Source of the DNA: Nocardioides luti
GTDB lineage: Bacteria; Actinomycetota; Actinomycetes; Propionibacteriales; Nocardioidaceae
DNA: 64,000 bases
Direction of reading: 5' to 3'
Assembly: GCF_014212315.1 (NCBI RefSeq)
Contig: NZ_JACKXE010000001.1
Coordinates: 3,162,001 to 3,226,000 of the forward strand
Part shown: piece by piece, positions 38,736-47,019 of the stretch
Layout: every line of letters starts with the position of its first letter
Position numbering within the stretch: the stretch's first letter is position 1
The notes under the pieces: generated by a model
What the model saw: only the letters and a program-made list of their open reading frames with translations
Database searches by the model: none
What the model was told of the DNA's origin: nothing
Program-made: the position numbers and the translations under genes

Positions 38736-39453
38736 GGACGAGCTGTTGGTGTCGGAGGGACGAGCGCTCAAGCACGTCCAGGTGCGGGAGTACGTCCGCT
38801 CCCTCGTGTCCGGGAGCGCCCCCGGGTCGCCGGCCCCGTCCGAGCGCGAGCTCGTGCACCGCTTCGGGGTCGCGCGGATGACCGTGCGCCAGGCGATGGA
38901 CGCCCTCGTCGTCGAGGGCCTCCTCGAGCGGATCCCCGGCCGCGGCACCTTCGTGGCCCGCCCCCGCCGGGTCGCGAGCCGCCTCACGTCCTTCACCGAG
39001 GAGATGTCGCGCCGCGGCCTCCTCGCCGAGTCGCAGACCCTGCTGGCCCGTCGTGAGCAGGCCGGCCCGGGTGTCGCCCGCGCGCTCAGCCTCAGCGAGG
39101 GCGACGCCGTCATCCACTGGCGCCGCCTGCGCCGCGCCGACGGCGTGCCGATGTGCCTCGAGGACGCCTACCTCAACGAGGTGCTGATCCCCGGCTTCCT
39201 GCAGAGCGGGATGCCCACCAGCCTGTACGACGCCCTCGGTGCCCGCGGGCTGCGCCCGACCTGGGCCGAGGACTCCATCACCGCCGACGCCGTCTCCGAG
39301 GAGGAGGCGACGCTGCTCGAGGTCGAGCCCGGCACCGCCGTGCTCCGGCACTCCCGCCGGGCGCTGTCCGGCGAGAAGGTCGTCGAGGTCTCCCGGTCGG
39401 TCTACCGCTCGGACCGCTTCACCCTCTGGGTGCAGCTGGGCCAGGAGAGCTGA
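38734..39453 (+). CDS. GntR-family transcriptional regulator with UTRA domain (HutC subfamily)
   Basis: 239 residues from a GTG start. The winged helix (about 15-80) has PSERELVHRFGVARMTVRQA and RIPGRGTFV; the UTRA ligand-binding domain (about 95-235) ends with VYRSDRFTLWVQL. It should repress a sugar or amino-acid utilisation set, but no such genes are adjacent; it follows the ABC transporter by 74 nt. A TACAGT -10 is 6 nt before the GTG, so it is probably leaderless. Its last 35 bp overlap the convergent gene. Confidence 0.9.
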   Translation: MDELLVSEGRALKHVQVREYVRSLVSGSAPGSPAPSERELVHRFGVARMTVRQAMDALVVEGLLERIPGRGTFVARPRRVASRLTSFTEEMSRRGLLAESQTLLARREQAGPGVARALSLSEGDAVIHWRRLRRADGVPMCLEDAYLNEVLIPGFLQSGMPTSLYDALGARGLRPTWAEDSITADAVSEEEATLLEVEPGTAVLRHSRRALSGEKVVEVSRSVYRSDRFTLWVQLGQES

Positions 39454-39802
39454 GCCTCCCGAGCGGAGCCACCGGCTCGCCCTTCTCCTCGCAGACCCAC
39501 ATCGGGTCGGGACCGCCGAGGTCCGGGTGGATGTGCAGCGCGTGCTGCGGGGCGTCCCCGCACGTCAGGCAGATCGGCCACCGGCCGACGCTCTCGAACA
39601 GGGCGTCCTGGACGTCCTGGGCGACCAGCCCGGCGACGTACACCGCCCCCTCGGGCCACTGCTCGGCCCACCACTTCCGGTCCGACACCGCGTCCTCCAG
39701 GAGGGAGACCGCCTCGGGGGTCGCGTGGTGACGGGCCTGGAGGTCGGCGAGCACCCGCGCGCGGGCGTCGAACAGCAGGGCGTGGTCCACGTCCCCCATC
39801 AT
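39419..39802 (-). CDS. Hypothetical protein with a Cys/His cluster
   Basis: 127 residues starting at ATG 39802 (or the adjacent ATG 39799). The N-terminal half is helical and acidic (ALLFDARARVLADLQARHHA, SLLEDAVSDRKWWAEQWPEG). The C-terminal half has CLTCGDAPQHALHIHPD and a later WVCEEKG, a C-x2-C ... C pattern with His residues that could bind zinc. I do not recognise a family. It ends inside the GntR gene on the opposite strand. Confidence 0.65.
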   Translation of the reverse strand: MMGDVDHALLFDARARVLADLQARHHATPEAVSLLEDAVSDRKWWAEQWPEGAVYVAGLVAQDVQDALFESVGRWPICLTCGDAPQHALHIHPDLGGPDPMWVCEEKGEPVAPLGRLSSPGPAAPRG

Positions 39803-39895
39803 GCCTCGCGGGCAAGGGAGGCCGCCCGCCTCGGGCCCCGGCGGGGCTCGTCGCGCCTCCCGCACGCGGCCCGCGCGCGGGCCTACAGTCGGCTC

Positions 39896-40636
39896 ATGGG
39901 AGAGGCGCTCCTCGAGGTGACGGTGCTCGGCCCGCCCGACGTCGCGGGCGCGCTCGCCGGGGGCGCGGACCGGCTGCACCTGCTCGCGCCCGGCGCCGGC
40001 GAGGGCGACGTGGCCCTCTCGCCCGAGCCGACCGTCGTGTCCGGGGTCTGCCGCGAGAGCGACGTCCCGGTCTTCGTGCTGCTGCGCCTCAACGACTCCT
40101 GGACCACCACCGGTGGGGAGCTGACCCGCCTCGTGGGCCTGGCCGAGGACTACCTCGGCTGCGGGGCCGCCGGGGTCTCCTTCGGCTTCCTGGACAGCAA
40201 CCTCGAGGTCGACGCCGAGGTCTGCCTCCACCTGGCCGACCGCCTGCCGGGCGTCCCGTGGACCTTCCACCGCGCGATCGACTCCTCGCTGGAGCCCGCG
40301 CGGGCGTGGCGCACGCTCGTCGACCTGCCCGGCCTGGTGGCGGTGCGGTCGGCGGGATCGCCGCGCGGGATGGGCGTCGGGTACGACGACCTCCTCGGCA
40401 CCGCCTCCTCCGACCCCCGGATCGCCGCGCTGCTCATGCCCGGCGGCGGGCTGGTGGCCGAGCACGTGCCGTGGCTGGCGCAGGCCGGGGTCCGGCAGTT
40501 CCACCTCGGCCCCCAGGTGCGGCCCAGCGGGTCCTACAAGGCCTATGTCGACGCCTCGCACGTCCGGTCCTGGCGGCTGCTCGTCGACGACGCGGTCGGG
40601 CGGGCGGAGCGGACCCACCGCGCCTCCGCCGGATGA
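39896..40636 (+). CDS. cutC: CutC family protein (copper homeostasis protein CutC)
   Basis: 246 residues, the normal CutC length, forming a TIM-barrel-like fold: GADRLHLLAPGAGEG near the start, CGAAGVSFGFLDSN in the middle and the family motif TFHRAID near 122. CutC is annotated in copper homeostasis, although the direct role of bacterial CutC in copper is doubted. TACAGT (39884-39889) lies 6 nt before the ATG. The stop overlaps the DUF4031 start. Confidence 0.85.
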   Translation: MGEALLEVTVLGPPDVAGALAGGADRLHLLAPGAGEGDVALSPEPTVVSGVCRESDVPVFVLLRLNDSWTTTGGELTRLVGLAEDYLGCGAAGVSFGFLDSNLEVDAEVCLHLADRLPGVPWTFHRAIDSSLEPARAWRTLVDLPGLVAVRSAGSPRGMGVGYDDLLGTASSDPRIAALLMPGGGLVAEHVPWLAQAGVRQFHLGPQVRPSGSYKAYVDASHVRSWRLLVDDAVGRAERTHRASAG

Positions 40637-40896
40637 CCCTGCTGATCGACCCGCCGGACGTCCCGGGCCACGGCCGGATGTGGTCGCACCTGGCCAGCGA
40701 CACGTCGTACGACGAGCTGCACGCCTTCGCCCGCACCCTCGGCATCCCCGAGCGCGGCTTCGACCGGGACCACTACGACGTGCCGTCCGAGTGGTACGAC
40801 CAGGTGGTCGCAGCCGGGGCGCTGGCGGTGTCGTCGCGGGAGCTCGTGGGGCGGCTGGTCGCCGCCGGGCTGCGGCGCCGCAAGGGTGCCCGCTGA
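40633..40896 (+). CDS. DUF4031 protein
   Basis: 87 residues matching the short DUF4031 family (MTLLIDPPDVPGHGRMWSHL, then GIPERGFDRDHYDVP). It is coupled to cutC by a 4-bp overlap (ATGA, 40633-40636), so the two are expressed together. The function is unknown. The conserved W-H-L-x-SD motif suggests an enzyme or nucleotide-binding scaffold, which cannot be settled here. Confidence 0.8.
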   Translation: MTLLIDPPDVPGHGRMWSHLASDTSYDELHAFARTLGIPERGFDRDHYDVPSEWYDQVVAAGALAVSSRELVGRLVAAGLRRRKGAR

Positions 40897-40925
40897 CCCG
40901 CTGACCCGCTGATCCGCTGAGGCCC

Positions 40926-41058
40926 GGGCCGCACCCCCTCCGGCTGCACCGCGCGGGGCGGGGCGGGCTACCAGCCCTGCGCTCCTGCGTCGCTCCGGGC
41001 GGCCAGTCCCACCACGCCCGCCCCGCCCCGCGCGGTTCCGCCTGCGGCGGTGCGGCCC
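40926..41058. terminator. Large nested inverted repeat between convergent genes
   Basis: CCGCGCGGGGCGGGGCGGGC (40949-40968) recurs exactly inverted at 41016-41035 (20 bp), and outside it GGGCCGCACC (40926-40935) pairs with GGTGCGGCCC (41049-41058). The loop is 47 nt. It separates the ends of the DUF4031 (+) and HD-type (-) genes and probably terminates both. Confidence 0.75.
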
Positions 41059-41062
41059 TGGC

Positions 41063-41668
41063 TCACGGGATGAGGCGGGTGAGCTCGGCCTCGACGTTGG
41101 CGCGGGCGGGGGACTCCCAGTGGGTGCGGGCGTGGGGGGTGTGGAAGAGGTGCGGCTTGGCGAGCAGGCTGCGCAGCACGGCGGCGCGGCCGGTGGCGAA
41201 GTCGGGGTCGGGGACGTGGGCGTACTCCGTGCGGACCGTGGCGACGTACTCGTCGTAGCGCTCCTGCGGGGCCGCCAGGATGGCGAGGTCGGCGTCGGAG
41301 AGGGCGTGGCCGTCGGGGTCGTCGTCCTCGGGGTGGTGCGCCTCGGTGACGCGGACCAGGCGGGCCACCTCGGCGACGAGCTCGCGCGACAGCCCCAGCG
41401 GCGGCAGGTCGGCCTCGGCCCAGGCGGCCGAGCGCTCCTCGGCGTCGCGCTCGCCGTCGTACACCGCGTCGTGGAACCACGCGGCGAGCAGCACCGCCGT
41501 GCGGTCGTAGGCCGTCCCCGCGTCGCGGAGCTCGTCGAGGCGGGCGCAGACCTCGGCGAGGTGGCGGGTGTCGTGGTAGCCGCGGTCGGGGTGGGCGTAC
41601 GCCGCCAGGAGCCGCTCGCGGAGCTCGAGCCCCCCGTCGAGGGGCCACCACGCCGCGAGGTCGCTCAC
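41063..41668 (-). CDS. HD-domain-like metal-dependent protein
   Basis: 201 residues. A HD-type arrangement is visible: YHDTRHLAEVCARL, then AAWFHDAVYDGERDAEERSA, and HALSDADLAILAAP later. This resembles the small predicted metal-dependent HD phosphohydrolases (N-methyl-D-aspartate receptor NMDAR2C-like annotation). The substrate is unknown. It ends 5 bp from the large inverted repeat. Confidence 0.8.
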   Translation of the reverse strand: MSDLAAWWPLDGGLELRERLLAAYAHPDRGYHDTRHLAEVCARLDELRDAGTAYDRTAVLLAAWFHDAVYDGERDAEERSAAWAEADLPPLGLSRELVAEVARLVRVTEAHHPEDDDPDGHALSDADLAILAAPQERYDEYVATVRTEYAHVPDPDFATGRAAVLRSLLAKPHLFHTPHARTHWESPARANVEAELTRLIP

Positions 41669-41674
41669 GTCAGG

Positions 41675-42970
41675 TCAGGAGCCGTCGGACGGATAGCACT
41701 GGATGGCCCCGTCCTGCTCGTCCGCCGGGGCATGGGCCAGCGGGATGGCGCCGACGTCCTCGTTGTCACTGGTGGTGATCGAGAAGGCGTCGGTCATGCC
41801 CTTGAGGAACTTGCAGTAGCCGTTCGAGCTCTGCACCCAGCCACCGGCGTTCGGGTCGGGGTTCACGACCACGACCATGCCGCCCTGGCTGGTGAGGCGG
41901 GTGGTGAGGAAGAACTGGCCCTCGGAGTTCGTCGACGTCTCGGCGATCTTGGTCCCCGACTGGTCGAAGAGCAGCACCTGGGCCTTCTCGAGCCCGTAGC
42001 CCTCGTCCTCGCCGTCGACGACGATCCCGCTGACGGTCGCGCCGCGCTGGGTCAGCCGGAAGCTGCCGAAGGCCACGCGGCCGGGCTTGACCCGCCCGTG
42101 GGAGACCGGGCCGGTGCGGCCGATGAAGTTCCCGGCGCCCGGCATGATCAGCGTGTAGCGACCGGGGAACAGCCCCTGGAACGAGATGCTCCCGTGGTTC
42201 GAGCGGGCGGTCCAGAACTGCCCGGTCTTGCGGCTCACCACCGTGGCGGTGACCCGGCTGTTGATCGGCTCGCTGCCGGCGTACAGGTCGACGAGCAGGC
42301 CGCCGGCGTGCTTGGTCAGCGCGATCGCGAGGTTGGTGACGTCGCCGCGGGCCATCGACCCGGCGTAGGTGCTGCGCCCGACCCAGCGCTTGGTGCGGTC
42401 GTAGGTGAAGACGGAGTACTTCCCGTTGGGCAAGCCGCCGAGGGCGAACTGCCCCTCCTTGTTGGCCCGGACCTCGAAGGACTGCTTGGCCGTGTTGGCG
42501 GCGACGACGCGGGCGCCGCTGGCGACCTTGCCGCCGGCCCGGACCGTGCCGGTGATCGCGGCGCCCCGGTGCATCCGGACGTTGCCGACCGAGGTGTGGC
42601 CGGCGCGGATCGTGACCTTGATGTTCTCGGGGGCGTTCTTGGTGATGTCGTACGCCGGGCGCAGGTCGACGAACTGGAGCCAGTAGGTGCCCGGGCGCAG
42701 CGAGAGGGAGTAGCCGCCGCCGCTGACCTTGCGGGCGCCGAGGTAGGTCCAGTCCTTGGTGAACCAGAGCATCCGGACCTTGCTGACCGGGCCACGGGTG
42801 TCGACGATCTGGCCGCGGACCTTGCCGGTCTCCGCGCCGTGGGCGGCGGGAGCCGGCGCCAGCGCGAGCAGGAGCGCGGCGACGAGGCCGAGCACCACCA
42901 GCGCGGCGGTCAGCGGAAGGCCGGTGCGGCGGGTGGTGCCGGACGGGGGGCCGGGCTGGGCGACGGACAT
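41675..42970 (-). CDS. Exported or membrane-anchored protein with carboxypeptidase-regulatory-like beta domains
   Basis: 431 residues. A long N-terminal hydrophobic segment (LTAALVVLGLVAALLLALAP, about 20-40) ending APAAHGAE is a signal peptide or anchor. The rest has several beta-sandwich repeats of CarboxypepD_reg type, each with a G-x-V-x-G/GxY-x-L pattern (RGQIVDTRGPVSKVRM, AITGTVRAGGKVASG, ATVSGIVVDGEDEGYGL). It is a surface protein without recognisable enzyme domain. The start at 42970 gives the cleanest signal sequence. Confidence 0.8.
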   Translation of the reverse strand: MSVAQPGPPSGTTRRTGLPLTAALVVLGLVAALLLALAPAPAAHGAETGKVRGQIVDTRGPVSKVRMLWFTKDWTYLGARKVSGGGYSLSLRPGTYWLQFVDLRPAYDITKNAPENIKVTIRAGHTSVGNVRMHRGAAITGTVRAGGKVASGARVVAANTAKQSFEVRANKEGQFALGGLPNGKYSVFTYDRTKRWVGRSTYAGSMARGDVTNLAIALTKHAGGLLVDLYAGSEPINSRVTATVVSRKTGQFWTARSNHGSISFQGLFPGRYTLIMPGAGNFIGRTGPVSHGRVKPGRVAFGSFRLTQRGATVSGIVVDGEDEGYGLEKAQVLLFDQSGTKIAETSTNSEGQFFLTTRLTSQGGMVVVVNPDPNAGGWVQSSNGYCKFLKGMTDAFSITTSDNEDVGAIPLAHAPADEQDGAIQCYPSDGS

Positions 42971-43092
42971 GGTGACGGGCTCCGAGGACGGGTCGTCGAG
43001 GCCCCACGGCTCCCGATCGACCCCTCCATCGTAGGTCCGCCGACCCGTGCGTGGCCTCAAGATCGGTTCAGGATTCCCGCAACCCGGCCCCG

Positions 43093-45168
43093 TCAGGGTG
43101 TGCCGAGCTCCGGGGGTAGCGGCTCGTCGTGGAGCACCACCAGGGAGGTGACGGCCCGGGTCAGGCAGACGTAGAGCCGGCGCAGCCCGGTGACCCGGTC
43201 GTGCTCGCCGGCCACGATGCCCGCGGGCTCCAGCAGCAGCACGTGGTCGAACTCCAGGCCCTTGGCCAGCGATGCCGGGACCAGGTCGAGGTGGCTGTCG
43301 ACGTCGGCCTCGTCGCCGAGGGTCGCGAAGGCGACGTCGGCGGCCCCGAGCGCCGCCCCCACCTCGTCGACCCGGGCGTCGGGGACGATGAGCCCGACCG
43401 AGCCCTCGCGGCCGACGGCGGCGCGGACCTCGTCGACCATCCGCCCGGCCGGCTCGAGGCGCAGCTCGCCGCGCGAGCGCCGGACCGACGTGGGCGGCTC
43501 CAGGTCGGGTGCCACGTGGGGCAGCAGGCGGGCGGCGTACTCGATCACCTCGCCGGGGACCCGGAAGCCACGCGTCAGCTGCTCGACGTGGGCGTCGGGC
43601 TTGCCGAGGTGCCCCAGCGCCTCGGCCCAGGAGCGGGTGGCCCACGGGGTGGTGGCCTGGGCGAGGTCGCCGAGGACGGTCAGCGAGCCGGTCGAGGAGC
43701 GGCGGGCCAGCGCGCGGAGCATCATCGGGGACAGGTCCTGCGCCTCGTCGGCGACGATGTGGGCGACCGACGGCGTGCGCTCGACCAGGTCCACGGCCTC
43801 GTCGACCAGGACGGCGTCCGCCAGCGACCACGCCGTCGACGCGGGGCTCTTGGCGGGCCGGTCCCAGAGCAGCAGCGCCTGCTCGTCGGCGTCGAGGATC
43901 CCGTCCGCGGCGGCGGCGAGGAGGCCGGGGTCGCTCAGCAGCCGCCACACCAGCCGGGCCGGCTCGACCGCGGGCCAGAGCTCGGCGGCGTACTTCTTGA
44001 CCGGCGCGCTGCGGGCCACGGCGTTCTGCACCCGGTCGTCGGGGGAGTCGCCGGCCAGCTCCATCTTCACGAGGATCCGGTGGGCGAGGGACTGCGGCAC
44101 CATCGCGCGGGCGGCGCCGTACCGCACGCCGCGGGCGCGCAGCGAGGTGATCACCTCGTCGGCCTCGTACGCCGCGACCCGCCAGCGCCGGGCACCGCGC
44201 GGCAGCACCAGCCCCTCGGTGGGGGCCTGCGGGTGCGCCCACAGTGCGCGGTGGAGCACCTCGGCGAGGCGCGGGTCGCCCTTGAGCGTCGCGACGGCTG
44301 CGGAGTCCTCGCCGCGGACGGTCCACCGCGGGTTGACGCCCCGCAGGGTCCCCGCGACCAGCTCCTCGATCGTGGACTGGGTGGCGTCGATCTCGCCGAG
44401 CGCGGGCAGCACGTCGCGGATGTAACGCAGGAAGCTGGCGTTCGGCCCCACGACCAGGACGCCCTGGCGGGTGAGCTGCTCGCGGTGCGCGTAGAGGAGG
44501 TACGCCGCCCGGTGCAGGCCCACGGCGGTCTTGCCCGTGCCCGGGGCGCCCTGGACGCACACCGAGCGGGACAGCTCGGAGCGGACGATCACGTCCTGCT
44601 CGGGCTGGATGGTGGCGACGATGTCGCGCATCGGGCCGACGCGGGGCCGCTCGATCTCGGCCTCGAGGATCGCGGAGTAGTCGTCGCTCGCGGGGGCCTG
44701 CAGGTCCTCGTCCTCGTACGCCGTCAGCCGGCCGTGCTGGTAGCCGTAGCGGCGCCGCAGCCCGACGCCCATCGGCTCGAGGCGGCTGGCGCGGTAGAAC
44801 GGCAGGCTCACCGGCGCCCGCCAGTCGATCACCATCGGCTCGCCGGTCGGGTCCGAGATGTGGCGGCGGCCGATGTGGAAGCACTCGGCCGGGCCGGCGC
44901 CGCTGCCACCGGTGTCGGCGGCCATGTCGAGGCGGCCGAAGAACAGCGGGATGGTGGGGTCGTCGGCGAGCTGCTTCATCCGGAGCGCGAACGTCGACTC
45001 GAGGTACTCGCGGCTGACCCAGTCGCCGGCCGCGGACGCGTCCATCGACTCGGTGCGCTCGCGCATCCGGGCCAGCTGGCGCCGGGACTCCGCGAGGTGC
45101 TCCTGCTCGGCCGCGAGCTCGGTATCCGGAGGGTGGTCGGTCGGCTGGGCTGACGGCTGGGCAGGCAT
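43093..45168 (-). CDS. HelD-like superfamily 1 helicase (RNA-polymerase-recycling type)
   Basis: 691 residues. An N-terminal coiled-coil (about 15-65, EQEHLAESRRQLARMRERTE) precedes the HelD-specific SREYLEST...MVIDWRAPVSLPFYRA region. Walker A is CVQGAPGTGKTAVGLHRAAY (about 215-232) and Walker B is IVADEAQDLSP. The C-terminal helicase motif KGLEFDHVLL and RRLYVCLTRA are present. HelD proteins bind RNA polymerase and release stalled complexes; actinobacterial HelR members give rifamycin tolerance. I do not see a clear rifamycin-associated element upstream. Confidence 0.85.
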   Translation of the reverse strand: MPAQPSAQPTDHPPDTELAAEQEHLAESRRQLARMRERTESMDASAAGDWVSREYLESTFALRMKQLADDPTIPLFFGRLDMAADTGGSGAGPAECFHIGRRHISDPTGEPMVIDWRAPVSLPFYRASRLEPMGVGLRRRYGYQHGRLTAYEDEDLQAPASDDYSAILEAEIERPRVGPMRDIVATIQPEQDVIVRSELSRSVCVQGAPGTGKTAVGLHRAAYLLYAHREQLTRQGVLVVGPNASFLRYIRDVLPALGEIDATQSTIEELVAGTLRGVNPRWTVRGEDSAAVATLKGDPRLAEVLHRALWAHPQAPTEGLVLPRGARRWRVAAYEADEVITSLRARGVRYGAARAMVPQSLAHRILVKMELAGDSPDDRVQNAVARSAPVKKYAAELWPAVEPARLVWRLLSDPGLLAAAADGILDADEQALLLWDRPAKSPASTAWSLADAVLVDEAVDLVERTPSVAHIVADEAQDLSPMMLRALARRSSTGSLTVLGDLAQATTPWATRSWAEALGHLGKPDAHVEQLTRGFRVPGEVIEYAARLLPHVAPDLEPPTSVRRSRGELRLEPAGRMVDEVRAAVGREGSVGLIVPDARVDEVGAALGAADVAFATLGDEADVDSHLDLVPASLAKGLEFDHVLLLEPAGIVAGEHDRVTGLRRLYVCLTRAVTSLVVLHDEPLPPELGTP

Positions 45169-45282
45169 GGCGGCACCTCCGCGGTCGCGGTCTCGTCGAG
45201 GGGGACGCGCGAGGCTACCCGGCGTACCGGCTCGAGGCGAGCGGTTCGTCGGCCCACCCGACGGGGTGCCTAGCCTGTGCGC

Positions 45283-46020
45283 ATGTCGGTGGTGCAGGAG
45301 CTCGGGTCCGGGTCGTTCTCGTGGCGGAAGCTGGGGACGGGGATCTTCTCCGTGCTGTGCGTGGCCATCGGGCTCTTCGCGGTCGTCACGCTCGCGAGCA
45401 CACGGGTCGAGGTGAACGCCGTCCGCTCGGCCGACGTGTGCGCGTCGTCCGGGCAGGTCGACGGGTGCCTAGAGCCGGTCCCGGGCCGGATCACCGACAC
45501 CCGGCGGGACTCGCGGGGGCTGGGCGTGCGCTACCACTTCGTGCCCAGCGAGGCCGGGGCCGACGACCCCTTCGTGCGGTTCCTCCACGACAACGACCCC
45601 GAGGACCTGACGCCGGGCCTCGCCGCGGTGCTGTCCGGCCGCGAGGTGACCGGTCTGGCGTGGGACGGCGAGGTGGTCGGCTTCGACGCCGCCGGACAGC
45701 GGGTGTGGACGATCGGCTACGAGGCGGGCGGGTGGACGTCCCGGCTGTGGATGGGCGTCTTCTTCCTCTCCCTGGGTGTCGTGGGCCTGATGGGGGTGGT
45801 CCGCCCGCGGCGTCCGGCCGTCGGCCTCGTGGGTCTCGGCCTGGTCGGCACGATGCTCGGCAGCCTCGTGGCTCTGGCCCTCCCGTCCCTCCGGGCGCAG
45901 GTGATCGGCGTGCTGGTCCTCGTGGCGGCGTTCGTCGCGCTCGGGCTGTGGGGGCAGGCGCGGGCCGCGCGCGCGGCCCGGGGGCCCGGCGACCCGCCCG
46001 TGCACCACGCGCAGGGGTGA
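45283..46020 (+). CDS. Membrane protein of unknown function (DUF3592-like topology)
   Basis: 245 residues. A transmembrane helix at about 20-42 is followed by an extracytoplasmic domain with two Cys (DVCASSG, GCLEP) and a C-terminal group of three helices (about 150-232). The sequence between resembles DUF3592-type proteins but I cannot assign it firmly. TAGCCT (45271-45276) is 6 nt before the ATG, so leaderless translation is likely; a GTG at 45277 is the alternative. It is divergent from the HelD gene. Confidence 0.7.
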   Translation: MSVVQELGSGSFSWRKLGTGIFSVLCVAIGLFAVVTLASTRVEVNAVRSADVCASSGQVDGCLEPVPGRITDTRRDSRGLGVRYHFVPSEAGADDPFVRFLHDNDPEDLTPGLAAVLSGREVTGLAWDGEVVGFDAAGQRVWTIGYEAGGWTSRLWMGVFFLSLGVVGLMGVVRPRRPAVGLVGLGLVGTMLGSLVALALPSLRAQVIGVLVLVAAFVALGLWGQARAARAARGPGDPPVHHAQG

Positions 46021-46024
46021 GGCC

Positions 46025-46921
46025 TCAGCGGGCGGCGGCGACCTCGGTGGCCTCGGTCCGGGCGGGCGACATCGCCCAGCGGATCGTGCCCGTGGCCAGC
46101 GTGCCGAGCGCCCGGACGACGGTGCGCTCGGAGACCGGCAGCCACGGCAGCCGCAGCGGGCGGCGCGTCCAGCGCGGCATCAGGCCGACGGCCGCAGCCA
46201 CCAGCACGCCGTACGGTGCCCGCGCGGCCAGCGGCAGCGGCGGCTTGAGCAGCAGGAACGACACGGCCTCGCGGGCCTCGGGGGTGGCGCGCAGCTCGGG
46301 GCGGTACGCCGCCAGCACCTCGGCGAGAGCGGCCTCGGTCGTCGGCGGGTCGACGACGCCGAGCCGGGCGGCGACCTCGGCGGTCTGCGCGACGTACTCG
46401 TCACGACCGGCCTGGTCGAGGGGGTCCTTGCCGTAGACCTGGTGTGCCCGCAGGAAGCTGTCGACCTCCGCGACGTGCACCCACATCAGCAGGTGGGGGT
46501 CCGAGGCGGCGTACGTCGTCCCGTCGGGCATCGTGCCGGTGATCCGGGAGTGGATGGTGCGGACCATGTCGACGGCCTGCTGGGCGTCGTCGGCGGTGCC
46601 GAACGTGGTGACCGCGAGGTAGCGGCTGGTGCGGGCCAGGCGCCCCCACATGTCGCCGCGGAAGCCCGAGTGCTCGGACACTGCCCGCATCGCGGTGGGG
46701 TGCAGGGTCTGGAGCAGCAGCGCGCGGATCCCGCCGACGAACATCGACGCATCGCCGTGCACCCGCGCGATCGCGCTGTCGGGGGCGAACCAGCGCGGGC
46801 CGGGCCGGCCGTGGATGCGGTCGCGGTGCTTGACGCCGTCCGGGCCGGCGACGCGCAGGAACAGCGCCTCGCCGAGCTTGTCGCGGACGGCGCGGACGGT
46901 GGTCGTGCCGGGTGGGGTCAC
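46025..46921 (-). CDS. MpaB/DUF2236-type oxygenase family protein
   Basis: 298 residues from a GTG with GGATGGGCGG upstream. The DUF2236 signature is clear: ALLLQTLHPTAMRAVSEHSG and MWGRLARTSRYLAVTTFGT, then HSRITGTMPDG and DPHLLMWVHVAEVDSFL. MpaB and rubber-oxygenase Lcp share this fold and bind heme b through a His; the substrate here is unknown. It lies downstream of serA on the same strand, separated by 98 bp holding two 32-bp repeat units. Confidence 0.85.
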   Translation of the reverse strand: MTPPGTTTVRAVRDKLGEALFLRVAGPDGVKHRDRIHGRPGPRWFAPDSAIARVHGDASMFVGGIRALLLQTLHPTAMRAVSEHSGFRGDMWGRLARTSRYLAVTTFGTADDAQQAVDMVRTIHSRITGTMPDGTTYAASDPHLLMWVHVAEVDSFLRAHQVYGKDPLDQAGRDEYVAQTAEVAARLGVVDPPTTEAALAEVLAAYRPELRATPEAREAVSFLLLKPPLPLAARAPYGVLVAAAVGLMPRWTRRPLRLPWLPVSERTVVRALGTLATGTIRWAMSPARTEATEVAAAR

Positions 46922-46954
46922 CCGCCCATCCTGTCTCGGTGCGCCAAGCCGGCC

Positions 46955-47018
46955 GAGTCGGCGCGTCTGCAGGCGTGGGAGGGGTCGAGTCGGCGCGTCT
47001 GCACGCGCGGGGCGGTGC
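46955..47018 (-). repeat. Two 32-bp repeat units downstream of serA
   Basis: GAGTCGGCGCGTCTGCA occurs at 46955-46971 and 46987-47003, period 32. The reverse complement of these units matches the three units at 48436-48531 in the core CTGCAGAYGCGCCGACTC. The copies thus lie inverted on the other side of serA. Confidence 0.75.
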
Positions 47019-47019
47019 G

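Noticed and set aside
41675-44884. Single 1069-codon protein reading through from the HelD region into the surface protein
   Set aside because: The upstream part is a shadow of HelD in another frame; the signal peptide of the surface protein marks its true start near 42970.
43093-45168. UvrD/PcrA-type DNA repair helicase
   Set aside because: The N-terminal coiled coil and the HelD-specific region before Walker A identify the RNA-polymerase-associated HelD group instead.
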